In this document: piece by piece, positions 1 through 5,659 of the stretch | How positions within the stretch are numbered: position 1 is the first letter of the stretch | How the letters are laid out: every line of letters begins with the position of its first letter | Origin: Nitrospirales bacterium | Lineage (GTDB): Bacteria > Nitrospirota > Nitrospiria > Nitrospirales > UBA8639 | Assembly: GCA_021604265.1 (NCBI GenBank) | Contig: BQIY01000178.1 | Location: 1 to 5,659, forward strand | DNA length: 5,659 nt | Direction of reading: 5' to 3' | Notes under the pieces: generated by a model | Database searches by the model: none | Seen by the model: only the letters and a program-made list of their open reading frames with translations | Told to the model about the DNA's origin: nothing | Made by a program: the position numbers and the translations under genes

Positions 1-653
1 TTCAGTAAACTGGCCATTGATCCAGCAACATAAGTGAGTGCGGCGGCTTTGAGAATCCGCCTGGCGCCGGTTAGATCTTCTCGAGAGAGATATCCTCCTT
101 GTTCTAAGACGGGAAGCGCTCGACGAAAACTCGCATCCCACTCCACCGGAAGAGTCATAAGATGAATCAGTGTCCCAATCCCCATCGTGGCAATGCCGGC
201 AACCATGACCAAGAGTCCTGCGGCCGGTGCACGTGTGAAGCCAGCCACAAGAGGAATGCCTAACATGACGAACGACCCGATCTTTTCTGCTCTCTGTGCG
301 ACACGAACCAGACGTGTCCGTTCTTTGAGTGGAGGATAGGCGTCTTGATCTTGGAGGGCATGGCCGACTTCATGCGCGGCGACCGTTGCAGCGGTCAACG
401 ATTTGCCGTAGTAGTTCTCTGAATGGAGTCTGACGATTTTTGCAATTGGATCATAGTGGTCCCCCATATCCGTAGTTTCAACTTGAACCTCTTCAAGATG
501 AAACCGGTCCAGGAGATGTCTGGCTAATTCACTTCCCGTTCCAGGGAAATCTTCTCTCGGAGCTCGATGTTGTGCGAAGACTCGTTTCACCCAAAGTTGC
601 GGGCCGATAAACACGGCGCCCAGAAGAAGGAGGATCAAGAGAAGACGAATCAT
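1..653 (-). CDS. Membrane zinc metallopeptidase, YugP family (3' end cut by window edge)
   Basis: Likely a membrane-anchored zinc-dependent peptidase of the YugP type (Pfam Zn_peptidase_2). Its substrate is unknown. The visible 217 residues start at the ATG at 653 and run off the left edge; the family is usually about 225-235 residues, so only a short tail is missing. Residues 2-18 form a hydrophobic N-terminal anchor. The catalytic HEVGH motif is at 94-98, in the family context AAHEVGHALQDQD. Two hydrophobic segments follow at about 127-139 and 144-167. Then comes the family signature LPVEWDAS at 168-175, whose Glu171 is a candidate third zinc ligand, and AAALTYVAG at 203-211. Reading upstream in frame reaches a TAG at 701-699 with no other ATG, so this start is favoured, although no convincing Shine-Dalgarno precedes it. 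It lies 50 bp after selO on the same strand and may depend on read-through from it. Family assignment is from recognised motifs; the exact role is not known. Confidence 0.9.
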   Translation of the reverse strand, partial: MIRLLLILLLLGAVFIGPQLWVKRVFAQHRAPREDFPGTGSELARHLLDRFHLEEVQVETTDMGDHYDPIAKIVRLHSENYYGKSLTAATVAAHEVGHALQDQDAYPPLKERTRLVRVAQRAEKIGSFVMLGIPLVAGFTRAPAAGLLVMVAGIATMGIGTLIHLMTLPVEWDASFRRALPVLEQGGYLSREDLTGARRILKAAALTYVAGSMASLL

Positions 654-703
654 GAGAATATCAGGAAACGAAAGATGAGCGATGATACACGTCGGTGCCT
701 AAA

Positions 704-2173
704 CTAGGATGAACAACTGACAATGATCGGGGCACTGTCCGAATCTTGAGGAAGTGCATAGGCGTCCATGCCTGGTTGTTCGGAATACGGATCATTCAGG
801 AGATGGAAGAGTCGGTCAATTTCAGTGTAGTCTTTGTGTCGAGTCGCTTGTTCAATGGCCTTTTGGGCCATGTGGTTGCGGAGCACGTACTTCGGATTTG
901 TTCGATTCATTCGAGATTGACGTTCCTTGTCCTGGCTTTTCTCTGCTTTCAATCGCTCACGATACCGCGTGGCCCAATCATCAAACGCTTCACGATGGAG
1001 AAATTGATCTCTGATAACTGAATTTTCCTTAGGAGATTCTTGCTGAAATGTGCCCAGTGATCGAAAAAGATTCGTATAGTCGGTACGGCTGGAATCCATC
1101 AGATTCAACAAGTCCGTGATTAATTTATCGTCGCCAGTATGATTCTCGGCAAGACCGAATTTGCCTCTCATCAGACCTGCATATTTTTCCAGCATGGTTT
1201 TTTCATACCATTCAGGAGCTGCCTGAATCTCGGACTGTTCGATCAGAGGAGACATGGCTTTGGCCAGAGCCCGGATGTTCCAATACCCGATATCGGGTTG
1301 GTGTTGAAACGAATAGCGTCCATGGTGATCGGAATGGTTGCAGACGAACCCGGGGTGGAATGCTTCCATAAACCCATAGGGTCCGTAATCGATGGTCAGG
1401 CCCAAGATGGACATATTGTCCGTATTCATGACGCCATGCGACCACCCGACCGCCTGCCATTGCGCGATCATCTCGCCTGTACGAACCGCGACTTCATGAA
1501 GGAGCCGGGCATATCGGTTCTCGGCATCAACTAAATGCGGGTAGTCATGCTGAATGACGTAATCGGCCAGAATTTTGAGATTCTCATGCTGACCACGGTA
1601 GAAAAAAACTTCAAATGTTCCAAATCGAACGTGACTGGGAGCCATTCGAAGAAGCATCGCTCCCGGCTCTGGAGTTTCCCGCCAGACGATTTCTTCCCCA
1701 CTGACGACGCACAGACTTCGGGTGGTGGGAATGCCTAACGCATGCATGGCTTCGCCGCATAAGTATTCACGAATGGTGGACCGCAAGACGGCTCGGCCAT
1801 CCCCATCTCGAGAAAATCGTGTCAGGCCGGCCCCCTTTAATTGTAACTCCCAGGTTTCACCCTGAGCGGTTCGAACCTCGCCTAGCAAAATCGCTCGCCC
1901 ATCTCCTAACTGCGGTACGTAGTGGCCAAACTGATGACCGGAATATAAGGTAGCAAGGGGATCACTCCCAGGAAACAGTTTTGCCCCGCAAAAGTACTCG
2001 GCAAACTCAGGCCGTTGAGCCTCATTCGGGTTAAGATCGATAAGTTCAGCTGCTGCCGGATTCATACTCACGAGGTGAGGATTGGGAAAAGGCGTCGGAC
2101 GAACCCGCTGAAAAAATCCCTCAGGTAGGCGGGTATACGAATTATCGAAAGAGAGCGTTTCAAGTGTCTGCAT
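704..2173 (-). CDS. selO: Protein adenylyltransferase SelO (YdiU family)
   Basis: A pseudokinase-fold enzyme that transfers AMP from ATP to Ser, Thr or Tyr of target proteins; E. coli YdiU/SelO is linked to the oxidative stress response. The 489 residues are full length (E. coli protein about 478). All residues I recall as functional in characterised SelO are present: Lys113 and Glu136 (ion pair in LQLKGAGLTRFSRDG...REYL), Arg176 and Arg183 (flipped-nucleotide binding), Asp252 and Asn253 in the MNTDNMS loop, and Asp262 in the DYGPYGF metal-binding motif. Cys278 (FVCNHSDHHGRY) and Cys487 in the C-terminal SCSS correspond to the redox-active cysteine pair of E. coli. Eukaryotic SelO has selenocysteine at the second position; here it is an ordinary TGT Cys codon followed by a TAG stop. 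The ATG at 2173 is supported by an AGGAG site 10 nt upstream and by a TATAAT box. The metallopeptidase gene follows after 50 bp. Nothing looks broken. Confidence 0.98.
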   Translation of the reverse strand: MQTLETLSFDNSYTRLPEGFFQRVRPTPFPNPHLVSMNPAAAELIDLNPNEAQRPEFAEYFCGAKLFPGSDPLATLYSGHQFGHYVPQLGDGRAILLGEVRTAQGETWELQLKGAGLTRFSRDGDGRAVLRSTIREYLCGEAMHALGIPTTRSLCVVSGEEIVWRETPEPGAMLLRMAPSHVRFGTFEVFFYRGQHENLKILADYVIQHDYPHLVDAENRYARLLHEVAVRTGEMIAQWQAVGWSHGVMNTDNMSILGLTIDYGPYGFMEAFHPGFVCNHSDHHGRYSFQHQPDIGYWNIRALAKAMSPLIEQSEIQAAPEWYEKTMLEKYAGLMRGKFGLAENHTGDDKLITDLLNLMDSSRTDYTNLFRSLGTFQQESPKENSVIRDQFLHREAFDDWATRYRERLKAEKSQDKERQSRMNRTNPKYVLRNHMAQKAIEQATRHKDYTEIDRLFHLLNDPYSEQPGMDAYALPQDSDSAPIIVSCSS

Positions 2174-2183
2174 ATCTGTTCGG

Positions 2184-2188
2184 CTCCT
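2184..2188 (-). promoter_or_regulatory. Shine-Dalgarno site of selO
   Basis: On the minus strand the sequence reads AGGAG, followed by 10 nt before the ATG at 2173. This good match at acceptable spacing fixes the selO start. Confidence 0.75.
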
Positions 2189-2206
2189 ATAACGTGATGG
2201 AGTCTC

Positions 2207-2212
2207 ATTATA
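2207..2212 (-). promoter_or_regulatory. Probable -10 box of the selO promoter
   Basis: A perfect TATAAT on the minus strand lies 33 nt before the selO ATG, which would give a leader of roughly 25-28 nt containing the AGGAG site. No recognisable TTGACA-like -35 sits 16-18 nt upstream (GCCAGG at 17 nt), and there is no proper extended -10. The promoter may therefore be weak or need an activator. Inferred from sequence only. Confidence 0.5.
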
Positions 2213-2505
2213 ACCTGTATGGGTCTGAGCCTGGCTACTGTCGTATGGCCTTCAGTTGAAAGCTATGCCAGATCTCTTCTATCGATTAGGGTAAAGAAAT
2301 ATTTTTTAAAAACATTAAACATCAAGTGTCGCTTAAGAGGCGGTGGTCATCTTCTTATCATTAATTTTTTGAGTGAGATTTTTGACGGAGTTCGTCTCAA
2401 CCCACTTGCCGGCAGTTATTACGCGACTTCTTCCCACACGGCTTTCCAATTAGATTATGTGTTTCACCTCATGTCTCCATATTTTTAGCACCAGGTTCAA
2501 GAATT

Positions 2506-3693
2506 TCATTTCTCTCCCTCAACCGCAGTTTTTATTTCCCTGGCTAACTCGTGGAGGCTGATCGCTTCAATTTCTTCAGAAAGAGGATAGCGTTCTGTTC
2601 CAGCATACACCACAAAGCTATGTGTGGGTTGGATGTCTTCTATCGCATGATAAAAGCCTTTGGTCGGTTTAGCTCCTAAGCCGCTTTTGATTTCAATTGC
2701 CCATGTGTCGCCACCTGACATTTCTAGTATCAGATCGATTTCGGCGCCTGCTGATGTACGATAAAAGCTGGGATTGATGTGAAATGACGCTGCGGAAAGT
2801 AAGTTTTCGATAACAAATCCTTCCCAGCTCGACCCGCTAACTGGGTGCCCAGCGAGCTGAGGATAATCCTTTATTCTCAGCAAGGCATGAACAAGACCAC
2901 TATCGCGCACAAAGACTTTTGGTGATTTCACCAAACGCTTGCCCGTGTTCGCATGAAAGGGCTGCAAGCGCCGAACAAGCAACAGATCGACAAGTAAATC
3001 AATATAGCTCGTTACAGTTGGGGCGCTAATTGACAAACTTGTGGCAAGACGCGAAGCATTAAGAAGACTACCCTGACCATGAGCTAACATTGTCCAAAGT
3101 CTTTCTAATGTCTCAGCAGGAATACGTGGTCCCAATTGGGGAACATCACGTTCAAGATACGTGCGGATGAAGTTTTTGCGATAAGCAAGACTATCGTTGT
3201 TACTGGTTGCAAGGTAACTGTCCGGGAAACCGCCACGCACCCAAAGCGTGGTAGGGTCAGAGTTTTCAGATACCGTTTCAAGGATGTTCAATGGTCCCAT
3301 ATCGACATATTCGATCCGGCCAGCAAGACTTTCTCCAGACTGACGTAATAAATCGATAGCAGCTGACCCCAGAATTAAAAAACGGCCAGTGCGCTGTCCT
3401 TTTCGACGACCTGAATCAATTAACCCGCGGAGGGTCTGAAACAATTCAGGTGCGCGGTGAATTTCATCGAGAATGACAAGCCGGTCTTCGTATTTTTTCA
3501 AGAACAGCGCCGCATGTATTAACTTGTCTCGATCTTCACGGGCTTCAAGATCAAGATATAGGGCTTGGCGTTCATTAGCGATTTTCTGGGCAAGTGTCGT
3601 TTTGCCCACCTGGCGAGGACCAATCAGTGCCACGGCGGCTTGCCTCTTAAGTCCGGCAAGAATTTCTTGATATATGCCCCTCTCAATCATCAT
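2506..3693 (-). CDS. AAA_14 / DUF4143 family ATPase with PD-(D/E)XK-like C-terminus
   Basis: A 395-residue protein with the complete architecture of the widespread bacterial and archaeal AAA_14-DUF4143 family, whose physiological role is not established. Walker A is GPRQVGKT (25-32) and Walker B is RLVILDEIH (71-79, Asp76 and Glu77). The sensor-1-like ILGSA is at 107-111, and Arg126 sits in AGRIEYVDMGPL. A winged-helix-like segment follows at about 212-234 (NASRLATSLSISAPTVTSY). The DUF4143 part includes KSPKVFVRDSGLVHAL (256-271) and GSSWEGFVIENLL (287-299). AEIDLILE (317-324) and AIEIKSG (332-338) resemble the D...ExK core of PD-(D/E)XK nucleases (Asp320, Glu334, Lys336), though catalysis is unproven in this family. 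Two tandem ATG codons (3693, 3690) are possible starts; no Shine-Dalgarno precedes them and a TATAAT lies only 5 nt upstream. The gene has no close co-directional partner, which fits the family's frequent occurrence as a stand-alone accessory gene. Confidence 0.93.
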   Translation of the reverse strand: MMIERGIYQEILAGLKRQAAVALIGPRQVGKTTLAQKIANERQALYLDLEAREDRDKLIHAALFLKKYEDRLVILDEIHRAPELFQTLRGLIDSGRRKGQRTGRFLILGSAAIDLLRQSGESLAGRIEYVDMGPLNILETVSENSDPTTLWVRGGFPDSYLATSNNDSLAYRKNFIRTYLERDVPQLGPRIPAETLERLWTMLAHGQGSLLNASRLATSLSISAPTVTSYIDLLVDLLLVRRLQPFHANTGKRLVKSPKVFVRDSGLVHALLRIKDYPQLAGHPVSGSSWEGFVIENLLSAASFHINPSFYRTSAGAEIDLILEMSGGDTWAIEIKSGLGAKPTKGFYHAIEDIQPTHSFVVYAGTERYPLSEEIEAISLHELAREIKTAVEGEK

Positions 3694-3698
3694 CGCAT

Positions 3699-3704
3699 AT
3701 TATA
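3699..3704 (-). promoter_or_regulatory. Probable -10 box of the AAA_14 ATPase gene (leaderless arrangement)
   Basis: TATAAT on the minus strand ends 5 nt before the first ATG (3693). Transcription would be expected to start about 7 nt downstream of the box, at or next to the tandem ATGs, giving a leaderless or almost leaderless mRNA. A TTGCAA at 3725-3720, 15 nt upstream, is a possible but sub-optimal -35. Confidence 0.45.
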
Positions 3705-3818
3705 ACTTATATTTTTAAATTGCAATGTTCATGAGGTTTAGTCTTCAGTGGTAATTCAGGTCTAAACTCCACAGCTCACTTCTGCTTAGGCGAGCCGTCA
3801 AAAGACATTCCTGATCCA

Positions 3819-3830
3819 ATTCGAACGAAT
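3819..3830. repeat. Short inverted repeat ATTCG-AA-CGAAT
   Basis: Perfect 5-bp arms around a 2-bp centre. It shares the TTCGAAC core with a second palindrome whose core lies 43 bp downstream. It could be a regulator site, but is short enough to be chance. Confidence 0.35.
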
Positions 3831-3860
3831 CGATAGAATAATTTAGGTAGACTTTCATCC

Positions 3861-3870
3861 GGTTCGAACC
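3861..3870. repeat. Perfect 10-bp palindrome GGTTCGAACC
   Basis: A perfect palindrome that repeats the TTCGAAC core of the upstream inverted repeat. It resembles a tRNA T-loop, but the flanking bases do not complete a T-stem, so it is not called as tRNA. It may be an operator half of a spaced pair. Confidence 0.35.
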
Positions 3871-3927
3871 CAAGTTGCCAACCTTTTCAGTCAAAGAAGA
3901 TTAATGATTCTAGATGTTAGCCCATTC

Positions 3928-3955
3928 ATGAACGGCATGACATGAACGACATGAA
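3928..3955. repeat. Tandem 14-bp direct repeat (12 of 14 identical)
   Basis: Two adjacent copies, ATGAACGGCATGAC (3928-3941) and ATGAACGACATGAA (3942-3955), differ at two positions. They are about 160-190 bp upstream of the small acidic gene. They could be a direct-repeat operator or simple replication slippage. Confidence 0.55.
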
Positions 3956-3963
3956 ATGCGCAG

Positions 3964-3981
3964 AGCAGTGAATAGCAGTGA
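3964..3981. repeat. Direct repeat AGCAGTGA with 10-bp period
   Basis: AGCAGTGA occurs at 3964-3971 and again at 3974-3981. The 10-bp phase would place both copies on the same face of the helix, as in some regulator binding sites. They follow closely after the 14-bp tandem repeat. Confidence 0.4.
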
Positions 3982-4118
3982 TCTTTATAACTTGACAGAT
4001 TTGTTGCAATCGTGCAGCCTCTTCAAGATTCGTAATGAGATCATCTGCACAAGGGAAAATCCTCAGTGGTGTGCATGTTTGTGTTAACCATAGATTACTA
4101 GAAAGAATCGTCTTACCC

Positions 4119-4412
4119 ATGACCAACCTTACCGACCTTTGGCAGATTCATCAGGATGCAAAGTGGCCAGAGGCGTTAGACAGTGCCGAAGGTGAGTTGA
4201 TGATGTTGGATACGGTTATTGTGGGATGTATCACCTATTTCGTGGAAGAAAAAGAGTTGGATCCTCAACGGGTCGAGATCCTTCAGGATAGTCTTTCTGA
4301 GCTCGACCAATTGGTGCCGGATTTACCGGATGAGGGGATAGAATATTTTACACGACTGAAACAACTCGGAACGTTCATTCTCCAAGAATCTTCTAAAGAG
4401 CCAACCTCATGA
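4119..4412 (+). CDS. Small acidic protein of unknown function
   Basis: A 97-residue protein I cannot assign to a named family. It is strongly acidic: 21 Asp/Glu against 6 Lys/Arg. It appears mostly alpha-helical, with no signal peptide or clear transmembrane helix, so it is probably cytoplasmic. The start MTNLTDLWQIHQDAKWP is chosen at 4119; an in-frame ATG at 4035 would add 28 residues of unlikely composition with no RBS. Upstream of 4119 there is only a weak purine run (GAAAGA at 4101-4106). Visible blocks include EGELMMLDTVIVGCITYF (24-41, amphipathic helix with Cys37), LDPQRVEILQDSLSELDQLV (47-66) and a C-terminal helix ending in a polar tail. The next gene starts 13 bp after its stop, so the two are very likely one operon. 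It could be a cytoplasmic partner or regulator for its exported neighbour's system, but this is inferred from position alone. Confidence 0.72.
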   Translation: MTNLTDLWQIHQDAKWPEALDSAEGELMMLDTVIVGCITYFVEEKELDPQRVEILQDSLSELDQLVPDLPDEGIEYFTRLKQLGTFILQESSKEPTS

Positions 4413-4416
4413 GAGG
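4411..4416 (+). promoter_or_regulatory. Shine-Dalgarno site of the exported TPR protein gene
   Basis: GAGAGG overlaps the last bases of the upstream stop codon and lies 9 nt before the ATG at 4426. It supports that start and suggests translational coupling with the small acidic gene. Confidence 0.65.
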
Positions 4417-4425
4417 CAAGCAACA

Positions 4426-5659
4426 ATGATTGCATCTAAGGCTCCATCAAGGTACGTCAAAAATTTCCCATGTGAGTCAACACGGGAGATCGGGTCAGCG
4501 GCCTGTTGCTGGGGTCGTTATGCGTTAGTTTTGGCGGTTATGTTCGTGGGGCTCACCTCTCTAATCCCGTTCGTCTCTGCGGAAGACGCTCAAGTCAGTG
4601 AAGACGCGTTGGCAGTAGGAAAACGATATTATGCTGAAGGCCATTTTGCCAAGGCGGCTCAGAAATGGGAGCAGGCGGCTCGTGAGTTTGAGGAACGCAA
4701 CCAACCGGATGAACAAGCCCAGGCTCTGCTGTATTTTTCGCAAGCGCTGTACAATCTCGGTCAATATCAGCGGGCGGGAGTCACGCTGAATTTAGCCAGA
4801 AACATCGCCGTCGAGTCCAACAATCCGGTACTGGCTTCACAAATTTTAGGGCGGTTAGGCAATGTGGCATTTGCCTTGGGGCTTGAGGAACCAGCCGAAA
4901 TGTACCTCACGGATGCATTAGCCGAAGCCAGGAACCTTGAAGACTCCGCATTGGTTGCGACCATTCTCAATGATCGTGGAAATATTCTGGCTTCCCAACA
5001 ACGATACAGCGAGGCGCTCGGTTCGTTCACGGAATCAACGGTTCTGGCTGAAGCCTTAAACCATCATTCCCTGGCTGTTACGGCGCTTATCAATGCCGCG
5101 TGGAGTTCTCTGCTGGAGGGGCAGCTCATGGCTAGCCAAGACCGTCTTGATCTGGCCTTCACGCAAGTCAATCTGCTGGAGGATTCTTATGAGAAAGCGC
5201 AGGCGTTTCTCAGTATTGGCTTAGCGTATAATCGGCTTCGCGAGGACCTGCATCCTTCCAATGAACAAATGATGCGCCAATCGGCTGACGCTTTTCGTCT
5301 GTCAGCAGAAATGGCCCATCGTCTCAAAGACCATCGAACGGCATCTTATGGATGGGGACATTTAGGCCATCTGTATGAAGTCGAAGGACGATCCGATGAA
5401 GCCATGGAACTGACGCGTCGAGCCATTCATGCCGCCCAGCAGGGCGCGGCTTCTGAGTCGCTGTACCAGTGGGAGTGGCAAGCCGGTCGGCTCTTGCGGA
5501 TTCAGGGCAAGGTCGACGAATCGATTTTAGCCTATCGTCGTGCCGTCTACACGCTTCAGCCCATTCGGCATGAAGTGACGCGCGGGTTTCCCGTTCAATC
5601 CGAATCGTTTCGATCCTCGATAGGCCCTCTGTTTTTTGAACTCGTGGATCTGTTGTTGA
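4426..5659 (+). CDS. Exported TPR-repeat protein, probably with a CHAT domain beyond the window (3' end cut)
   Basis: Open to the right edge, showing 411 residues. A long basic and polar n-region (1-31) precedes a hydrophobic core (about 32-51) and a plausible signal peptidase site VSA|ED after residue 52, so the product is probably exported. From residue 60 on it is almost wholly helical repeats of TPR type. Recognisable units include GKRYYAEGHFAKAAQKWEQA (65-84), ALYNLGQYQRAGVTLNLA (107-124), ILASQQRYSEALGSFTES (187-204), LGHLYEVEGRSDEAMELTRR (313-332) and AGRLLRIQGKVDESILAYRR (353-372). The last stretch, AVYTLQPIRHEV (373-384) followed by SFRSSIGPLFFELVDLLL (394-411), resembles the linker I know from TPR-CHAT proteins. 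A C-terminal CHAT cysteine-peptidase domain is therefore expected but not seen. No earlier in-frame start fits better. It follows the small acidic gene by 13 bp. TPR and export are well supported; CHAT is inference. Confidence 0.85.
   Translation, partial: MIASKAPSRYVKNFPCESTREIGSAACCWGRYALVLAVMFVGLTSLIPFVSAEDAQVSEDALAVGKRYYAEGHFAKAAQKWEQAAREFEERNQPDEQAQALLYFSQALYNLGQYQRAGVTLNLARNIAVESNNPVLASQILGRLGNVAFALGLEEPAEMYLTDALAEARNLEDSALVATILNDRGNILASQQRYSEALGSFTESTVLAEALNHHSLAVTALINAAWSSLLEGQLMASQDRLDLAFTQVNLLEDSYEKAQAFLSIGLAYNRLREDLHPSNEQMMRQSADAFRLSAEMAHRLKDHRTASYGWGHLGHLYEVEGRSDEAMELTRRAIHAAQQGAASESLYQWEWQAGRLLRIQGKVDESILAYRRAVYTLQPIRHEVTRGFPVQSESFRSSIGPLFFELVDLLL

Larger units (their letters stand above)
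2174..2505. other. Intergenic region between the AAA_14 ATPase gene and selO
   Basis: A 332-bp spacer between two minus-strand genes. The selO-proximal 40 bp hold its RBS and -10 box. The middle is very AT-rich: positions 2281-2340 contain 17 G/C in 60 by hand count, including a perfect TTTTTAAAAA palindrome at 2303-2312. I found no GC-rich hairpin followed by a T tract that would end transcription of the ATPase gene. A plus-strand reading frame across 2219-2488 has no RBS, no recognisable domain and an atypical composition, so I do not call it a gene. I see no RNA gene here. Confidence 0.6.
3694..4118. other. Divergent intergenic region between the ATPase gene and the small acidic gene
   Basis: A 425-bp spacer between divergently transcribed genes. 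It holds the ATPase -10 box at its left end, two TTCGAA-centred inverted repeats (3819-3830 and 3861-3870) and two short direct repeats (3928-3955 and 3964-3981). It also has an isolated perfect TTGACA (3992-3997, plus strand) without a matching -10 at 16-18 nt. Short open frames on either strand here (for example minus 4126-3926) lack an RBS and any recognisable domain. I could not assign the promoter that drives the plus-strand pair. Confidence 0.6.

Noticed and set aside
1139..1534. Plus-strand open frame of 131 residues inside selO
   Set aside because: It lies entirely antisense to a confidently identified, full-length gene and has no family features.
2370..2400. Hairpin GACG-GAGTT-CGTC as a terminator of the ATPase gene
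   Set aside because: The stem has only four pairs, and on the minus strand it is followed by an A run rather than a T run.
2219..2488. Plus-strand open frame of 89 residues between the ATPase gene and selO
   Set aside because: It has no Shine-Dalgarno and no recognisable domain, and it spans the AT-rich pocket. It reads like chance coding on the strand opposite to the selO promoter region.
3855..3880. tRNA T-arm-like GGTTCGAACC, possibly a tRNA or att site
   Set aside because: Neither strand gives a five-pair T-stem around the loop, and no acceptor, D or anticodon arms are found nearby. It is better explained as a short palindrome.
3992..3997. TTGACA as the promoter -35 of the acidic gene operon
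   Set aside because: The hexamer is perfect, but positions 16-18 nt downstream (around 4014-4021) hold only GC-rich sequence without a -10-like box, so a full promoter cannot be claimed.
3926..4126. Minus-strand open frame of 66 residues in the divergent spacer
   Set aside because: It has no RBS, no recognisable family and an unusual Cys/Met/Ser-rich end derived from the short direct repeats. It also overlaps the start of the better supported acidic gene.
4561..5030. Two minus-strand open frames antisense to the TPR protein gene
   Set aside because: They are fully covered by the TPR coding frame, which has an RBS, a signal peptide and repeat motifs. They are antisense shadows.

Overview
The window comes from a bacterial chromosome. 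Short intergenic gaps, Shine-Dalgarno sites and consensus-like -10 boxes show this, and base composition looks moderate (near 50% G+C by eye) with AT-rich pockets between genes. No rRNA or tRNA is present to fix the lineage. The combination of a YugP-type metallopeptidase, a SelO AMPylase and an exported TPR protein of the kind that usually carries a CHAT peptidase would fit a Gram-negative environmental bacterium. A Nitrospirota-like or proteobacterial host is my guess from memory, not a demonstrated placement.

Layout: positions 1-2173 hold two minus-strand genes. The upstream one is selO (2173-704), a full-length protein AMPylase with its own good RBS and a perfect TATAAT box. About 50 bp after it comes a membrane zinc metallopeptidase of the YugP family (653 to beyond the left edge), lacking only its last residues. 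A 332-bp, partly very AT-rich spacer (2174-2505) separates them from a third minus-strand gene (3693-2506). That gene encodes an AAA_14/DUF4143 ATPase with a PD-(D/E)XK-like C-terminus. It appears to stand alone and may be leaderless.

A 425-bp divergent region (3694-4118) carries short direct repeats and two TTCGAA-centred inverted repeats but no gene I can support. To its right lies a plus-strand pair. The first gene encodes a 97-residue, strongly acidic protein of unknown function (4119-4412). After 13 bp comes an exported helical-repeat (TPR-like) protein (4426 to beyond the right edge), whose last visible segment resembles the linker that precedes CHAT domains.

Functional links: selO and the metallopeptidase may be co-transcribed, and both could belong to stress or envelope quality control, but this is inferred from position only. 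The small acidic protein and the TPR protein are very likely one transcription unit and are the best candidate here for an uncharacterised system. Both window edges cut genes: the metallopeptidase at its C-terminus and the TPR protein at its C-terminus.
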